Shown piece by piece: positions 50,714 to 59,519 of a DNA stretch of 64,000 nucleotides. The position numbers were made by a program, and so were the translations under genes. Numbering within the stretch: the stretch's first letter is position 1; each line of letters opens with the position of its first letter. The notes under the pieces are model-generated. The model saw only the letters and a list, made by a program, of their open reading frames with translations, was not told the DNA's origin and ran no database searches. Origin of the DNA: Clostridiaceae bacterium (GTDB lineage Bacteria > Bacillota > Clostridia > Oscillospirales > Butyricicoccaceae); the NCBI GenBank assembly GCA_018383195.1, contig JAGZOP010000005.1, forward strand, positions 29,507-93,506, read 5' to 3'.

Positions 50714-52528
50714 TCACACGCCGCGCCCACTGAGGATATAGCGTACCCCGAGTGCAAGCAAGCCGAACGGTTCTCCCGCCCTGTCATTGCGGATGCGCAC
50801 CCGCACGGTGCGCGCCCGATGCAGCCTGCGCCGCACACGCATACTGGCTGCTCCCGGTCTGCATCGGAAGGTAAACCGCGAAAAATCGAGCGTTTCAAAC
50901 GAAAACAGGTCGAGATTGCGGTCGAGCGCCAAAATTTCGCCCTCTGCGGTCTCATACGTCACCTTGACCCCCGACCGCGTGTACGGCATCAGCACCGGTG
51001 TCACTTCGCGCACCATCTTGTCGCGCCCCCAATCCCCAAGCGGCAGGTCGGGCGTACACCACCATGCATCGATTGCCTGTCCGTCATCGAAAAATGCATC
51101 AATTTCGTCGCGCTCGCACAGCCGCAGTACCCGTCCGTCCGCCGCGCCGAACCACAGCCGCCCGCCGATCTCGGCAAAGCACACCGCCGGAAAGTTGTCC
51201 CAATAATACCATTCCGGCGAACCGTCCGCACGGTATACGCGCCCGTCTGCTACATAGCACCGTCCGTTCACCGCCAGATAATATTTATCGCGCCAGACCA
51301 CCGCACAGGCATCTTTCAGCCTACTTTCCGCGGTCAGCCGCGCATCCACCGCGCGCGATTGCCCCCGGATGGAGCGCTGCTCGGTCACCGCAGTCCCGAA
51401 TACACCCATTACACCGTCCCGCGACAGGAACAGCGGCGTATCCCCAAGCGCTGCGAAGCTCCGAAATGCCAGACCGCCCGCGCCCTGTGCGCCCTGCTTG
51501 AGCGGATAGGCAGCTTTGCCCGCCTCATCCATCAAAAACGTGCGCAGATACTGGGTCGCCTCCTGCCCGCCGCCCTCTTTGATGACAAGCTGACTTTCAT
51601 ACTGCCGCACATATCCCACAATGGCGGATGCATCCGACCCCACGCGGGTGTATCCGGTGTCCGGAAAGTAGGTTGGGTCGAACAGCCCGCTCTGCCAGTC
51701 GCAGTTCGCCTCTTCGGGGTTGCCGGATACAAACACGCGCGTATCGTTTTTGCCGCCGTACAGTCCCGCAAACCGGCATTTGTTGATCTTATCCGCATTG
51801 CCTTTCACCGTTTTGCAGAACGTAATCACGACATTTGCCGCACCATTCGCATTCACAGGCGCGCTTGCGAGCGTCACCACGCCGGTTTTCCGGTTCACCG
51901 ATGATACCGCCGCCTTTTCCCCGCCGACCGTGACCGTCACTTCCCCCTCGTCGATCTCCTGCGCATCCAGATAGAACTGGGTTGCCGACCCATTTCCCGC
52001 AAATGTATTGATGCGTTTTGGGGTCAGCAGATTGACGGCTTCGAGACTGGTGCCGCCGCCGGTCGGCAGCGCGGCGATGGTGGTTGTGGGCACAAACGCG
52101 GTCTCGCTGACCGCCTGCGCCGTCCACTTTCCCTCCTCTTTCCACACCTTGCGGTAGGTCTTTCCGTCGAGCAGATAGAGCGCTCCGTTCATGCGGAAAC
52201 CATACGAATACGCCGCATGCATCCCCTTGCAGATCTCGGTCAGCTCACCCGCAGCGCTCATATAATACAGCGCTTCTCCGGCATGCACCGCTGCGCCCGT
52301 GTCCCCCGGCAGGGCGAACAGTCCATAGACCGCGCCCGCCGCCTGCGCGATTTTTTTATATCCGGGGCGCTTGACCAGAAAATCGGTCTCCTCTGCGATC
52401 ATGTTGCAGGCGTCCGGCGAATGCGCAAGGTCGGCTTTGGTGGGATGGGTCGAAAAATCCACGCCGCCAAACCGTTCGATGACAACCTCGCGCTCTGCCG
52501 CTGCGCTGCCGAACTGGTACGCCCGCAT
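50714..52528 (-). CDS. Phage nozzle/tail-tube-like protein
   Basis: A 604-residue beta-rich protein with many aromatic-rich short repeats (YYLAVNGRCYVADGRVY; ICFAEIGGRLWFGAADGRVL) suggesting a beta-propeller or nozzle fold like T7 gp12. It begins VVIERFGGVDFSTHPTKAD. It overlaps the adaptor-like gene by one base (TGATG). Its place after a short adaptor gene fits the podovirus order. No tail-fibre or spike domain is obvious. Confidence 0.65.
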   Translation of the reverse strand: MRAYQFGSAAAEREVVIERFGGVDFSTHPTKADLAHSPDACNMIAEETDFLVKRPGYKKIAQAAGAVYGLFALPGDTGAAVHAGEALYYMSAAGELTEICKGMHAAYSYGFRMNGALYLLDGKTYRKVWKEEGKWTAQAVSETAFVPTTTIAALPTGGGTSLEAVNLLTPKRINTFAGNGSATQFYLDAQEIDEGEVTVTVGGEKAAVSSVNRKTGVVTLASAPVNANGAANVVITFCKTVKGNADKINKCRFAGLYGGKNDTRVFVSGNPEEANCDWQSGLFDPTYFPDTGYTRVGSDASAIVGYVRQYESQLVIKEGGGQEATQYLRTFLMDEAGKAAYPLKQGAQGAGGLAFRSFAALGDTPLFLSRDGVMGVFGTAVTEQRSIRGQSRAVDARLTAESRLKDACAVVWRDKYYLAVNGRCYVADGRVYRADGSPEWYYWDNFPAVCFAEIGGRLWFGAADGRVLRLCERDEIDAFFDDGQAIDAWWCTPDLPLGDWGRDKMVREVTPVLMPYTRSGVKVTYETAEGEILALDRNLDLFSFETLDFSRFTFRCRPGAASMRVRRRLHRARTVRVRIRNDRAGEPFGLLALGVRYILSGRGV

Positions 52529-52896
52529 CAGTACAGCTCCTTGACCGCGAACTGCGCCGCCGGACAGTGACGGTCAAGCCGCATTGCAAATTCGGTCCCC
52601 AGCCAGTTGAACTTCTCACGGTCATCGTCACAAATGAGCAGCGCCGCAAGTCCATAGGGAAAGCACTCACGCACCATCGCTTCATCCGCCTCTAGCGCAT
52701 CTTCCAGTGCCTGAATCTGCGGCGACACGCGCAGCTCTTCCTGCCCCGCCGCCTGCCGCAGCGCATTGATTTCACGCAGGCAGTTGGCAAGCAGCTGATT
52801 GAGCGCCCCGCACGCAAACTGTTCATAATATGCCGCGCTTTCTTCCTGCTCGCCGAGCAGGTTCATCGCCGCCAGAAAACATTCTCTTCCTGTCAT
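52528..52896 (-). CDS. Small phage head-tail adaptor-like protein
   Basis: A 122-residue helical protein (MTGRECFLAAMNLLGEQEES ... LICDDDREKFNWLGTEFAMRL). Size and place between capsid and nozzle genes fit a head-tail connector or adaptor. GGAGG precedes ATG 52896. The family is not certain. Confidence 0.6.
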   Translation of the reverse strand: MTGRECFLAAMNLLGEQEESAAYYEQFACGALNQLLANCLREINALRQAAGQEELRVSPQIQALEDALEADEAMVRECFPYGLAALLICDDDREKFNWLGTEFAMRLDRHCPAAQFAVKELY

Positions 52897-52953
52897 GTTG
52901 TATTCCTCCTGTTCCGGGTGTGGGCGGCATTTCTGCCGCCCGTCCCATTCTGA

Positions 52954-53979
52954 TTAAATCACCGCCGACGGATACTTCCCCTTGGCTTTCGCATACGCAC
53001 GCAAAACCTCGTTTTCCTGTACCGTCACCTTGCTCACATAATCCTTTGCGGAATCCGAATAACGGGGGTCGCTTCCGTCCAGCGTGTAGCGAATTGCCGC
53101 ACCGCCGTCCGTGCAGGTCAGTGTCCCGTCGGAATTCACCGGATTTGCAGTCACCGTGCCGGTTTTCACACAGGCGTACACACCCGCGCACTTCGCGCCG
53201 AGCACAAACGCATCGTAGTAATGTCTGCCCTCAATGATCGCGCCCGACACGCCGACTGGGTCCTCATGTACCTTTGCATCCGCAATCTTGTACGGCAGCA
53301 GCACCGAATCCTTGTGCGTAATCAGGAACCAGCAGTCCTTCGGCATATAGCTCTCTGGCACACGCACAACCTCCATGCCGAGCACCTCGCCGCACACACC
53401 CTTAGCGACCGACTTCGCGCCTAGCGGGTCGATGCCGATGTACTCGTCGCTCAGACAAATCATCTTGTGCATTTCCGAAGAAAGATACAGGTATCTGCCG
53501 TCCGGCGGCACCAAACCATCGTCAAGCGCCTGCATACCCTCTCCAATGAGGGAAATGATGTTGCTCTTGGTCGGCTTTTCGCTGACCTCAATCGTCCCCG
53601 CCATTTCCGCAAAGCGCGCGAGCGCATACTTGTCTGCCGCAGGCGCGGACTTTTCCTTGAGCTGCAAACGGAGCATATCCGCCGCACGCTTGACAAGGTT
53701 CTGATCCAGGTTGTTGCCCTTGTCGATGGTCAGCGTAAACGCCTTGTCCTGCGTCATGGTCAGTTCCTGCACGGTGTCCTGCATCTCGGCGGGCGCGCCG
53801 TAACGGTTCGCGCCCTCGCGCACATAATCGACCTCATCAACAGTCACCGGCGTGTATACCTTGAGCGTTTTCACGCCGGTCAGGTCAAAGGTGGTCGCGG
53901 TCTTGCCCTTGATGAACGAGCCGCGGCTGAACGTGGACGCAATCTCGTCCGAATACTTGGTTGCCAAATTGATTGCCAT
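52954..53979 (-). CDS. Major capsid protein with C-terminal Ig/CHB-HEX-like domain
   Basis: A 341-residue putative HK97-fold capsid protein: N-arm, then VDEVDYVREGANRYGAPAEMQDTV, a long helix and LISLIGEGMQALDDGLVP-type core, and VKTGTVTANP near 275. From about 280 to the end a separate beta domain (IRYTLDGSDPRYSDSAKDY ... NEVLRAYAKAKGKYPS) resembles CHB_HEX_C_1 modules and may decorate the shell. Placed after the scaffold gene. GGGGGA precedes ATG 53979. Confidence 0.7.
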   Translation of the reverse strand: MAINLATKYSDEIASTFSRGSFIKGKTATTFDLTGVKTLKVYTPVTVDEVDYVREGANRYGAPAEMQDTVQELTMTQDKAFTLTIDKGNNLDQNLVKRAADMLRLQLKEKSAPAADKYALARFAEMAGTIEVSEKPTKSNIISLIGEGMQALDDGLVPPDGRYLYLSSEMHKMICLSDEYIGIDPLGAKSVAKGVCGEVLGMEVVRVPESYMPKDCWFLITHKDSVLLPYKIADAKVHEDPVGVSGAIIEGRHYYDAFVLGAKCAGVYACVKTGTVTANPVNSDGTLTCTDGGAAIRYTLDGSDPRYSDSAKDYVSKVTVQENEVLRAYAKAKGKYPSAVI

Positions 53980-54030
53980 AAAAAATCCCCCTTTAATACA
54001 TTGAATATGGAAAATAGAAAATAACCCGAC

Positions 54031-54080
54031 TTCTCCCTCTCTACTCTCTACTCTCTACTCTCTACTCTCCACTCTTTCTT
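54031..54080. repeat. Heptamer (CTCTACT)n repeat, locus C
   Basis: About five copies of CTCTACT/CTCCACT in tandem (54037-54075), between the capsid and scaffold genes. Same kind of unit as at 3550-3622 and 7088-7184. Confidence 0.75.
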
Positions 54081-54537
54081 ACATTTCTCCTCGCAGCGCC
54101 GCCACCACCGGGTCAATCTGGCTCGGCTGTCCGTCTCCGGCTGCCGAACCGACCGCCTGCCGGCGATTTGCAGCGTTCTGCTCGAGCGCCTTGAGCCTTG
54201 CCCTCAGCTGCGCAATCTCATATTTGCGGTACGCGGACACCAAACTGCCTTCCATCTGCGCATCCTGCCAAACCTCCTGCGGGATGTCACCCGGCTGTAC
54301 CTCGGGATAGGACGCGATAAAATTCGCGTACACCTGCCCATCCGGTACCTGACCCGCTGCCCCCGCCATGCGGATCATCTCCGCGCGGCGAGACAGCCCG
54401 CTCACCGCTGCCTGCACCAGCTGCTCCATCGTGAGCGTAATCTCCTGCCCATCCACGGTCAGCGTGACGGTTTCCTCCTCCGGCGCCTTGGTGCTCTGTC
54501 CCTCCTCAAAGGGATTCTCTTTGTTCTGCTTTTCCAT
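54079..54537 (-). CDS. Phage scaffold-like protein
   Basis: A 152-residue acidic, helical protein (MEKQNKENPFEEGQS; EIAQLRARLKALEQNAANRRQ near the end), typical of a scaffolding protein made just before the capsid. ATG 54537 is 6 bp after AGGAGG and overlaps the portal gene by 32 bp. No protease domain is seen. Confidence 0.65.
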   Translation of the reverse strand: MEKQNKENPFEEGQSTKAPEEETVTLTVDGQEITLTMEQLVQAAVSGLSRRAEMIRMAGAAGQVPDGQVYANFIASYPEVQPGDIPQEVWQDAQMEGSLVSAYRKYEIAQLRARLKALEQNAANRRQAVGSAAGDGQPSQIDPVVAALRGEM

Positions 54538-56047
54538 CCTGTTCCTCCTTTTGTTTTTTGAGCGCACGCATCAGCCCGCGTTTGCCCTTCATATGCCGGT
54601 CGGGTACGTTCTGCAAATAAAGCAGCGGGTCGGCGATCACGCCGGTTTCGAGCAGATGGTCGTTTGTCACGGTCTGCACCGTCTCCGACCAGTAGCTTGC
54701 TTCCCCGACCTCGACGTTCAGCCGCATCTCTCCGCCGCGCAGCTTCCCAAAGTCAAAATCCACCTCCTGCTCCATGCCTTCCTCGGTCGTGATGGTAAAC
54801 CGGCGCACCCCGTAATGCGCCCCCATCATGTCTAGGAACGACCGCGCCCAGTCCTCAATAAACCGATAAAACTCCAATCGGATGAGTTCAAGCGGCGCGG
54901 CGGTCGCTTTCTGCACCGCGACAATGGCAGAGGTATTGGTCGGCGTGACGTTGCCGAGCATGGCGTCGCTCGCCCCCATCAGCTCCATGGTGTCTGTCAT
55001 CATCTGCCGGAGCACCGTCATCACCTGCCCTGAAATATCGGGCGCTTTGAACGCGGTCAGGAATGCCTCGTTCGGGTTGCCGCGCATGCCAATGGCTTTG
55101 CCGATTTCGCTCGAGTACCCGTTCGGGAACCGCGTCATATCGTAAATAATCTTCGGGAATGCCACCTGCTTGATGCACTGCACATACATTGAGTACAGCT
55201 TATTGATTGCAATTTGATTTGGAATAGCTTCGGTCACTGGTGATACCCCATGGCAGGAATTCTTCACCCTGTCCCAACTCAGGTACGCGACCGGATATCG
55301 GCTGTACGGCAGCACCTTTTCGGGCATCACGACCGCGCTGCGCGTGGTTTTCTGGAACGCAATGCCGCCCTCCACCTTGCGCATGCGCAGCAGCACGGTG
55401 ACGCGGCGGTCTTTTTCGTGCGGAGTCACACCCTCTCCCTCTCCATCCGGCAGGATGGCGTTGATGTCCGCGCTCGGTCTACGGTTTTTGAGCGCTTCCA
55501 TTTTGACTTCATCCACATCGCGCCGCATGGCGAGGATGATATACGGCTGCCGCTCGACCTCGTCCGATGCCGTGTTGCCGAAATACACGTTGGTATTGTC
55601 GATGCATTCCACCCGGATATCGCCCTTTGCCGCCTGTCCGGTCTCGACTTCCGGGTCAAAGTGCAGGTAAAAGCATCCGTCCCCGTCCACACAGGCGTTG
55701 CGCAGTGCGGCGCGGCTGAGGTCTTTGACCTTGCTACGCTCCATCGCGCTCTCAAACGCCTGCTCGAGCACCGCCTCGGTCTGTTCTGCATCCCGTCCCC
55801 GCGCAAACGGCGCTGCGCTGACCGCCACATCGTCCGAAACCAGCATAGCGACAAACAGATTGACACAGCGCCTGAGCACATTGAAAATCAGCGGGTCAAG
55901 CGTGCTCACGCGCAGCCCCTCCCACTGTCTGCCGTGCACAAAGTCCTCATTCTTTTTGACCTGTTCATACAGACCGATGCTGCGCTTATAATCCTGCCCG
56001 CGCTCGTATTCCTTCCATACCGCGCTTGGGGTCAGATCATGCTTCAT
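54506..56047 (-). CDS. Phage portal protein
   Basis: A 513-residue portal protein forming the DNA-entry ring of the capsid. Recognisable portal-like features: VKKNEDFVHGRQWEGL near residue 30, VAYLSWDRVKNSCHGVSPVTEAIPNQIAIN near 265, and the helical crown with EFYRFIEDWARSFLDMM near 410. ATG 56047 is 6 bp after AGGAGG; it overlaps the small upstream gene by 11 bp. Confidence 0.8.
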   Translation of the reverse strand: MKHDLTPSAVWKEYERGQDYKRSIGLYEQVKKNEDFVHGRQWEGLRVSTLDPLIFNVLRRCVNLFVAMLVSDDVAVSAAPFARGRDAEQTEAVLEQAFESAMERSKVKDLSRAALRNACVDGDGCFYLHFDPEVETGQAAKGDIRVECIDNTNVYFGNTASDEVERQPYIILAMRRDVDEVKMEALKNRRPSADINAILPDGEGEGVTPHEKDRRVTVLLRMRKVEGGIAFQKTTRSAVVMPEKVLPYSRYPVAYLSWDRVKNSCHGVSPVTEAIPNQIAINKLYSMYVQCIKQVAFPKIIYDMTRFPNGYSSEIGKAIGMRGNPNEAFLTAFKAPDISGQVMTVLRQMMTDTMELMGASDAMLGNVTPTNTSAIVAVQKATAAPLELIRLEFYRFIEDWARSFLDMMGAHYGVRRFTITTEEGMEQEVDFDFGKLRGGEMRLNVEVGEASYWSETVQTVTNDHLLETGVIADPLLYLQNVPDRHMKGKRGLMRALKKQKEEQDGKAEQRESL

Positions 56048-56240
56048 CCTCGTCCTCCTGCTCACTGCCGTATTCCATCATGGCTGCCAAATCGCGCGCA
56101 TACGCATCCTCCTGCTCGTCTGCCGCGCGCATTGCCGGATGCGCGCGCACCTCTCCTCCTGCCGGAAACCCTCGCGCAATGACCGCGCCAATCAGCACCA
56201 TCACAGCGCCGCAGATCGTCTGCAAAATCATCATTTCCAT
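56037..56240 (-). CDS. Small membrane-anchored acidic protein
   Basis: A 67-residue protein with one N-terminal helix (ILQTICGAVMVLIGAVIARGF) and a strongly acidic C-terminus (EYGSEQEDEDEA). AAAGGAG is 8 bp before ATG 56240. It lies between terminase and portal genes. Function unknown; unusual at this position in phages. Confidence 0.6.
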   Translation of the reverse strand: MEMMILQTICGAVMVLIGAVIARGFPAGGEVRAHPAMRAADEQEDAYARDLAAMMEYGSEQEDEDEA

Positions 56241-56264
56241 CGAAACCTCTCCTTTCCAGTTCCT

Positions 56265-57581
56265 TCAATACGCCAAAAATGCCTGCACCTCACCGCCGTA
56301 CCGGTCGCACTCTTCCTCTTGGATTTCCCGCACCGCAACCGCATATCCGCGCAGCGCGTCCGGCGCATGGGTCAGTTCATGCGGCGTTCCGGCGACATCG
56401 TTTGGATTCTTTTCATCGTGCCGCACCTCGCCGAGCGTGCGGATTAAATTCCGGCATTCGGGAAAGATTTGAAGCCTTGCCGTAACCCCGCCCTGCCCGT
56501 CTGGGATGGTTTTCAGCAGCTCTTTCACTGCATACCAGCCATCGACGCGCCGGTTGCCGCTCTGCTCAAAATAAAGCCCATGTTCTCCCCAAATTTCCAC
56601 CGCCGACCTTCCGGTTTCCTGCCTCCTTCCCCACAAATCCGGCGGTGCAAGGCGCAAATACACGGCTTCCCCCTGTTCGGCACGCTTCACCCGCTCAGCG
56701 GCTTCGGACAAAATCAAGCCGGGCTCATACACCTCTCGGTATACGTAGCTGTGACCGTCCGGCGCCGCAGCAATCCAAAGCGCCGCAAACATATCCAATC
56801 CATAGTCCACCGTCAGATACCGTCTCCACCCTTTGGGAATCTCAAACGGCTCGCACACATGGATTTCCCGGGAAAACTCCGGAAAATAGCGCCCCTCCTG
56901 CAAATCCCAGTCGCCCTCGAGCAGCGCCCTGCGTTCCCGTTCCCCAAGATTTTTGAGTCTCCGGCGGTACCCGGGGTCCCTGCGCATCAGAAACACGTTA
57001 TCGGTCACCTTTGCGGGCAGGAACACGCGGCTGCCGCCCGCAAACTCGGTCACCTTTGCGGGCGGCATGGCATCGATAAAGCGTTTCTTCACCCAATCGT
57101 GCCCAATTCCGCCCGGATTTGTGGTCGATTTCACCTGCTTTGGAAACCCATTTGCGCCGCGCACGCGGCTGATGAGATAGGTGTACTGACGCTCTGTAAA
57201 ATGCGTCAATTCATCAAACCGAATCACATCATACTCCGCGGACTGGTATCGGGTCACATCGCTCTCGTACTGGCAGTGCCCAAACTCGATCACCGAACCG
57301 TTTCCCATGCGCCACTGATTTTCGCTCCGCACAAGTTTGCCCACAGCCTGTGGATAAACCTGTTCACTGACTGCAATTAGTGAGCGCTCCAACTCCCGCA
57401 GTGTTCTGCGGAGCACCAGCTGCCGGCTGCCGGGATACCGCCCCGCAAACACCAGCGCGTCGATGAGCTGCGCATAGCTTTTCCCTCCGCCCGCCGCGCC
57501 GCCAAACAGCGTCTCCATTGCCTCGGAACGCATGAACTCGGCTTGCCGCGCTGTAATTTCAAAGCCAAACCGTTTACTCAT
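56265..57581 (-). CDS. terL: Phage terminase large subunit
   Basis: DNA-packaging motor ATPase and nuclease, 438 aa. Walker A is GGAAGGGKS (residues 27-35); the Walker B-like region is EYDVIRFDELTHF near 117; coupling motif STTNPGG near 150; the nuclease domain starts near YLTVDYGLDMFAALWIA (about 245) and has later acidic residues (THAPDALRG near 412). It overlaps the small subunit gene by 8 bp. Confidence 0.9.
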   Translation of the reverse strand: MSKRFGFEITARQAEFMRSEAMETLFGGAAGGGKSYAQLIDALVFAGRYPGSRQLVLRRTLRELERSLIAVSEQVYPQAVGKLVRSENQWRMGNGSVIEFGHCQYESDVTRYQSAEYDVIRFDELTHFTERQYTYLISRVRGANGFPKQVKSTTNPGGIGHDWVKKRFIDAMPPAKVTEFAGGSRVFLPAKVTDNVFLMRRDPGYRRRLKNLGERERRALLEGDWDLQEGRYFPEFSREIHVCEPFEIPKGWRRYLTVDYGLDMFAALWIAAAPDGHSYVYREVYEPGLILSEAAERVKRAEQGEAVYLRLAPPDLWGRRQETGRSAVEIWGEHGLYFEQSGNRRVDGWYAVKELLKTIPDGQGGVTARLQIFPECRNLIRTLGEVRHDEKNPNDVAGTPHELTHAPDALRGYAVAVREIQEEECDRYGGEVQAFLAY

Positions 57582-57789
57582 CGGCGACCTTCACCACGAT
57601 TTCCACCCGCTGCGGCAGCCTTTCCCGCAGTTCTTCTGCCGCCGCCCTGATTTCCTTGATTGCCGCAACCACCGTGGTCGGTTTCGCCTCCCCCTCCTCT
57701 GCGAGTTTCACCAGCCGGTCGATGAGTGCGGCAGCCTTGCCGCAAAGCTGCCTGCGCAGCTCCTCATCCTGTTTTTCCTGTCTGGTCAT
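57574..57789 (-). CDS. Terminase small subunit-like protein
   Basis: A 71-residue helical protein (MTRQEKQDEELRRQLCGKAAALIDRL ... ) in the position of a terminase small subunit, first in the phage operon. It is shorter than most and I see no clear HTH, so the assignment rests on position. ATG 57789 has GAGGAGG upstream; an in-frame ATG at 57837 lies at the -10 and is unlikely. Confidence 0.6.
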   Translation of the reverse strand: MTRQEKQDEELRRQLCGKAAALIDRLVKLAEEGEAKPTTVVAAIKEIRAAAEELRERLPQRVEIVVKVADE

Positions 57790-57808
57790 GAAGTCCTCCT
57801 CTCGTTTA

Positions 57809-57867
57809 CGAACATTAGTTCGTTTTCTGTTGCTCATGATAATAGTCTCAAACATTTGTTCTGTCAA
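57809..57867 (-). promoter_or_regulatory. SOS-type promoter of the phage-like operon (two LexA boxes)
   Basis: Minus strand: -35 TTGACA (57862-57867), 17 bp, -10 TATTAT (57839-57844). A LexA/DinR-like box AGAACAAATGTTTG (57849-57862) fills the spacer, and a perfect box CGAACTAATGTTCG (57809-57822, consensus CGAACnnnnGTTCG) lies downstream of the start site. LexA bound there would block initiation until DNA damage. Confidence 0.85.
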
Positions 57868-57950
57868 GCCCCCATCAAAAATTTCTTTGATTTTCTGCCG
57901 TTTGTTTTTTAAACTTTCCTTAACTTTTCCGTAAAACAAGCAGAACTTTG

Positions 57951-57979
57951 TTGACATCAGCCGCGGACAAGATTATACT
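57951..57979 (+). promoter_or_regulatory. Sigma-A promoter of the glycosyltransferase gene
   Basis: -35 TTGACA (57951-57956), 17 bp, -10 TATACT (57974-57979), divergent from the phage operon promoter. Confidence 0.85.
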
Positions 57980-58041
57980 GTATGAAACGATGTAGTACAG
58001 TGAAGATTTTAGAAAGGGTTCCTTTGGGGAGGAATACTGCC

Positions 58042-59292
58042 ATGCGTGTCATTTCAATTCTGGACGCACTCCTATGGCTGTTCAGCATGTGTCTGACGGT
58101 TTACATGTGCTATTATGCAATTTTTCTGCCCTTTGCCTTGCGCCGCCGGCGCAGCTTTGCAGCGCATGCGCCCAAGTGTCGCTTTGCGGTTTTGGTCGCA
58201 GCGCGCAACGAGCAGGCGGTCATCGGGCATCTGGTTGAGAGTCTGCTTGCGCAAGATTATCCAGACGATTTGTTTGATGTTTATGTCATCCCGAACAACT
58301 GCACCGACCATACCGAGCAGGCTGCGCGCGCGGCGGGCGCGCAGATTCTGACCTGTCCGTTTCCCGTGCGCTCCAAGGGCGATGTGCTGCGGCAGGTGGT
58401 TGCCATGCTTCAAAAGCAGGGACGGCACGATGCCATCTGCGTCTTTGACGCCGACAATGTCGTAGACCCCGGTTTCCTCCGCGCGATGAACAATGCGTGG
58501 TGCGCGGGCGCCCGTGCAGCGCAGGGATATCGCGACAGCAAAAACCCGCTCGATACCGTCATTTCCGGCAACTATTCCATCTATTACTGGATGGTCAACC
58601 GCTTTTACTCCCACGCACGCAGCACCGTCGGGCTGTCCGCCATCATTAACGGCTCGGGTTTCATGGCTGACCTCAATCTGCTCGCCTCTATGGGCGGCTG
58701 GAATACGCTGACGCTCACCGAAGATATCGAGTTCACAACCAAATGCATCCTCCAAGATGTGCGCGTAGAATGGGTTTCCGATGCCATTACATACGATGAG
58801 CAGCCGCTGACCTTTGTACAGTCGTGGCGGCAGCGCTGCCGCTGGTCCACCGGTCTGTATCAGTGCCTGTCCCATTATTGCATCCCCCTGCTGCGCGGTC
58901 TGTTTTCCTCCGGAATCCATGGTTTCCGCGCCCGCCTTGACCAGCTCGTGTTCCTGCTTGCGCCAGTCATCCAAATTTTCTGGCTGATTTCACTCGTCGC
59001 CGGGCAGGCGATGCGCATGCTGCAAATGCATTACAACCTGTTCCCGTCCACGCCGGTATTCACAAGCCTGTTTCTGTCTGTCCTGGTGTCCTATGCGGTC
59101 AGCGCCGCCATGGCGGTCGGCGTCGTTCTTCTGGAACGCAAGCCGCTGCTTGCTATGCTGCGCGGCGTATTGTCCTATTGGGTCTTTCTCATGAGCTGGC
59201 TTCCCATCAATGCCTACTGCCTTGTCCACCGCACAACCGAGTGGAAAGCCATCGCCCACACCCGCAGCGTCGGACTTTCTCAAATCAAATAG
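58042..59292 (+). CDS. Glycosyltransferase family 2, membrane-bound (cellulose synthase-like)
   Basis: A 416-residue processive-type sugar transferase: an N-terminal helix, a GT-A domain (VLVAARNEQAVIGHLVESL near residue 50; metal motif FDADNVVD near 135; TLTEDIEFTTK near 230; QSWRQRCRWSTGLYQ near 260), then three or four C-terminal helices. It would polymerise a nucleotide-sugar into a surface glycan. ATG 58042 follows GGGGAGG. No partner polysaccharide genes are nearby. Confidence 0.88.
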   Translation: MRVISILDALLWLFSMCLTVYMCYYAIFLPFALRRRRSFAAHAPKCRFAVLVAARNEQAVIGHLVESLLAQDYPDDLFDVYVIPNNCTDHTEQAARAAGAQILTCPFPVRSKGDVLRQVVAMLQKQGRHDAICVFDADNVVDPGFLRAMNNAWCAGARAAQGYRDSKNPLDTVISGNYSIYYWMVNRFYSHARSTVGLSAIINGSGFMADLNLLASMGGWNTLTLTEDIEFTTKCILQDVRVEWVSDAITYDEQPLTFVQSWRQRCRWSTGLYQCLSHYCIPLLRGLFSSGIHGFRARLDQLVFLLAPVIQIFWLISLVAGQAMRMLQMHYNLFPSTPVFTSLFLSVLVSYAVSAAMAVGVVLLERKPLLAMLRGVLSYWVFLMSWLPINAYCLVHRTTEWKAIAHTRSVGLSQIK

Positions 59293-59304
59293 CTTCTTCT
59301 CTGT

Positions 59305-59346
59305 GCAGGCGCCGGAACCTTCGGGTTCTCCGGCGCCTGCTCTTTT
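59305..59346 (+). terminator. Terminator after the glycosyltransferase
   Basis: Stem GCAGGCGCCGGA / TCCGGCGCCTGC enclosing a smaller AACC/GGTT hairpin, then TCTTTT. Confidence 0.75.
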
Positions 59347-59398
59347 CCGACTGCCGTACACCGTCTCAAATTTTTTTGCCGCGGAAAAGAAATAATTG

Positions 59399-59427
59399 TT
59401 GCATCAACGCGGTATTTATGTCATAAT
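59399..59427 (+). promoter_or_regulatory. Sigma-A promoter of the symporter gene
   Basis: -35 TTGCAT (59399-59404), 17 bp, -10 CATAAT (59422-59427). Confidence 0.6.
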
Positions 59428-59519
59428 GTGAATATCTATCTTCTTCACTTTACTATGCTATCTGGAGTAGATGAAATTCGCCGCTCTTTGGTAAGGCGGT
59501 ATAAAAAAGGGGTATTCAC

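Noticed and set aside
50099..51904. Long plus-strand frame in the phage-like region
   Set aside because: Antisense to the nozzle-like and neighbouring genes; composition is Arg/His/Pro-rich, typical of a shadow frame.
54079..57789. An R-type tailocin or a contractile injection system
   Set aside because: Terminase, portal and capsid genes are present and there are no sheath, tube or baseplate proteins.
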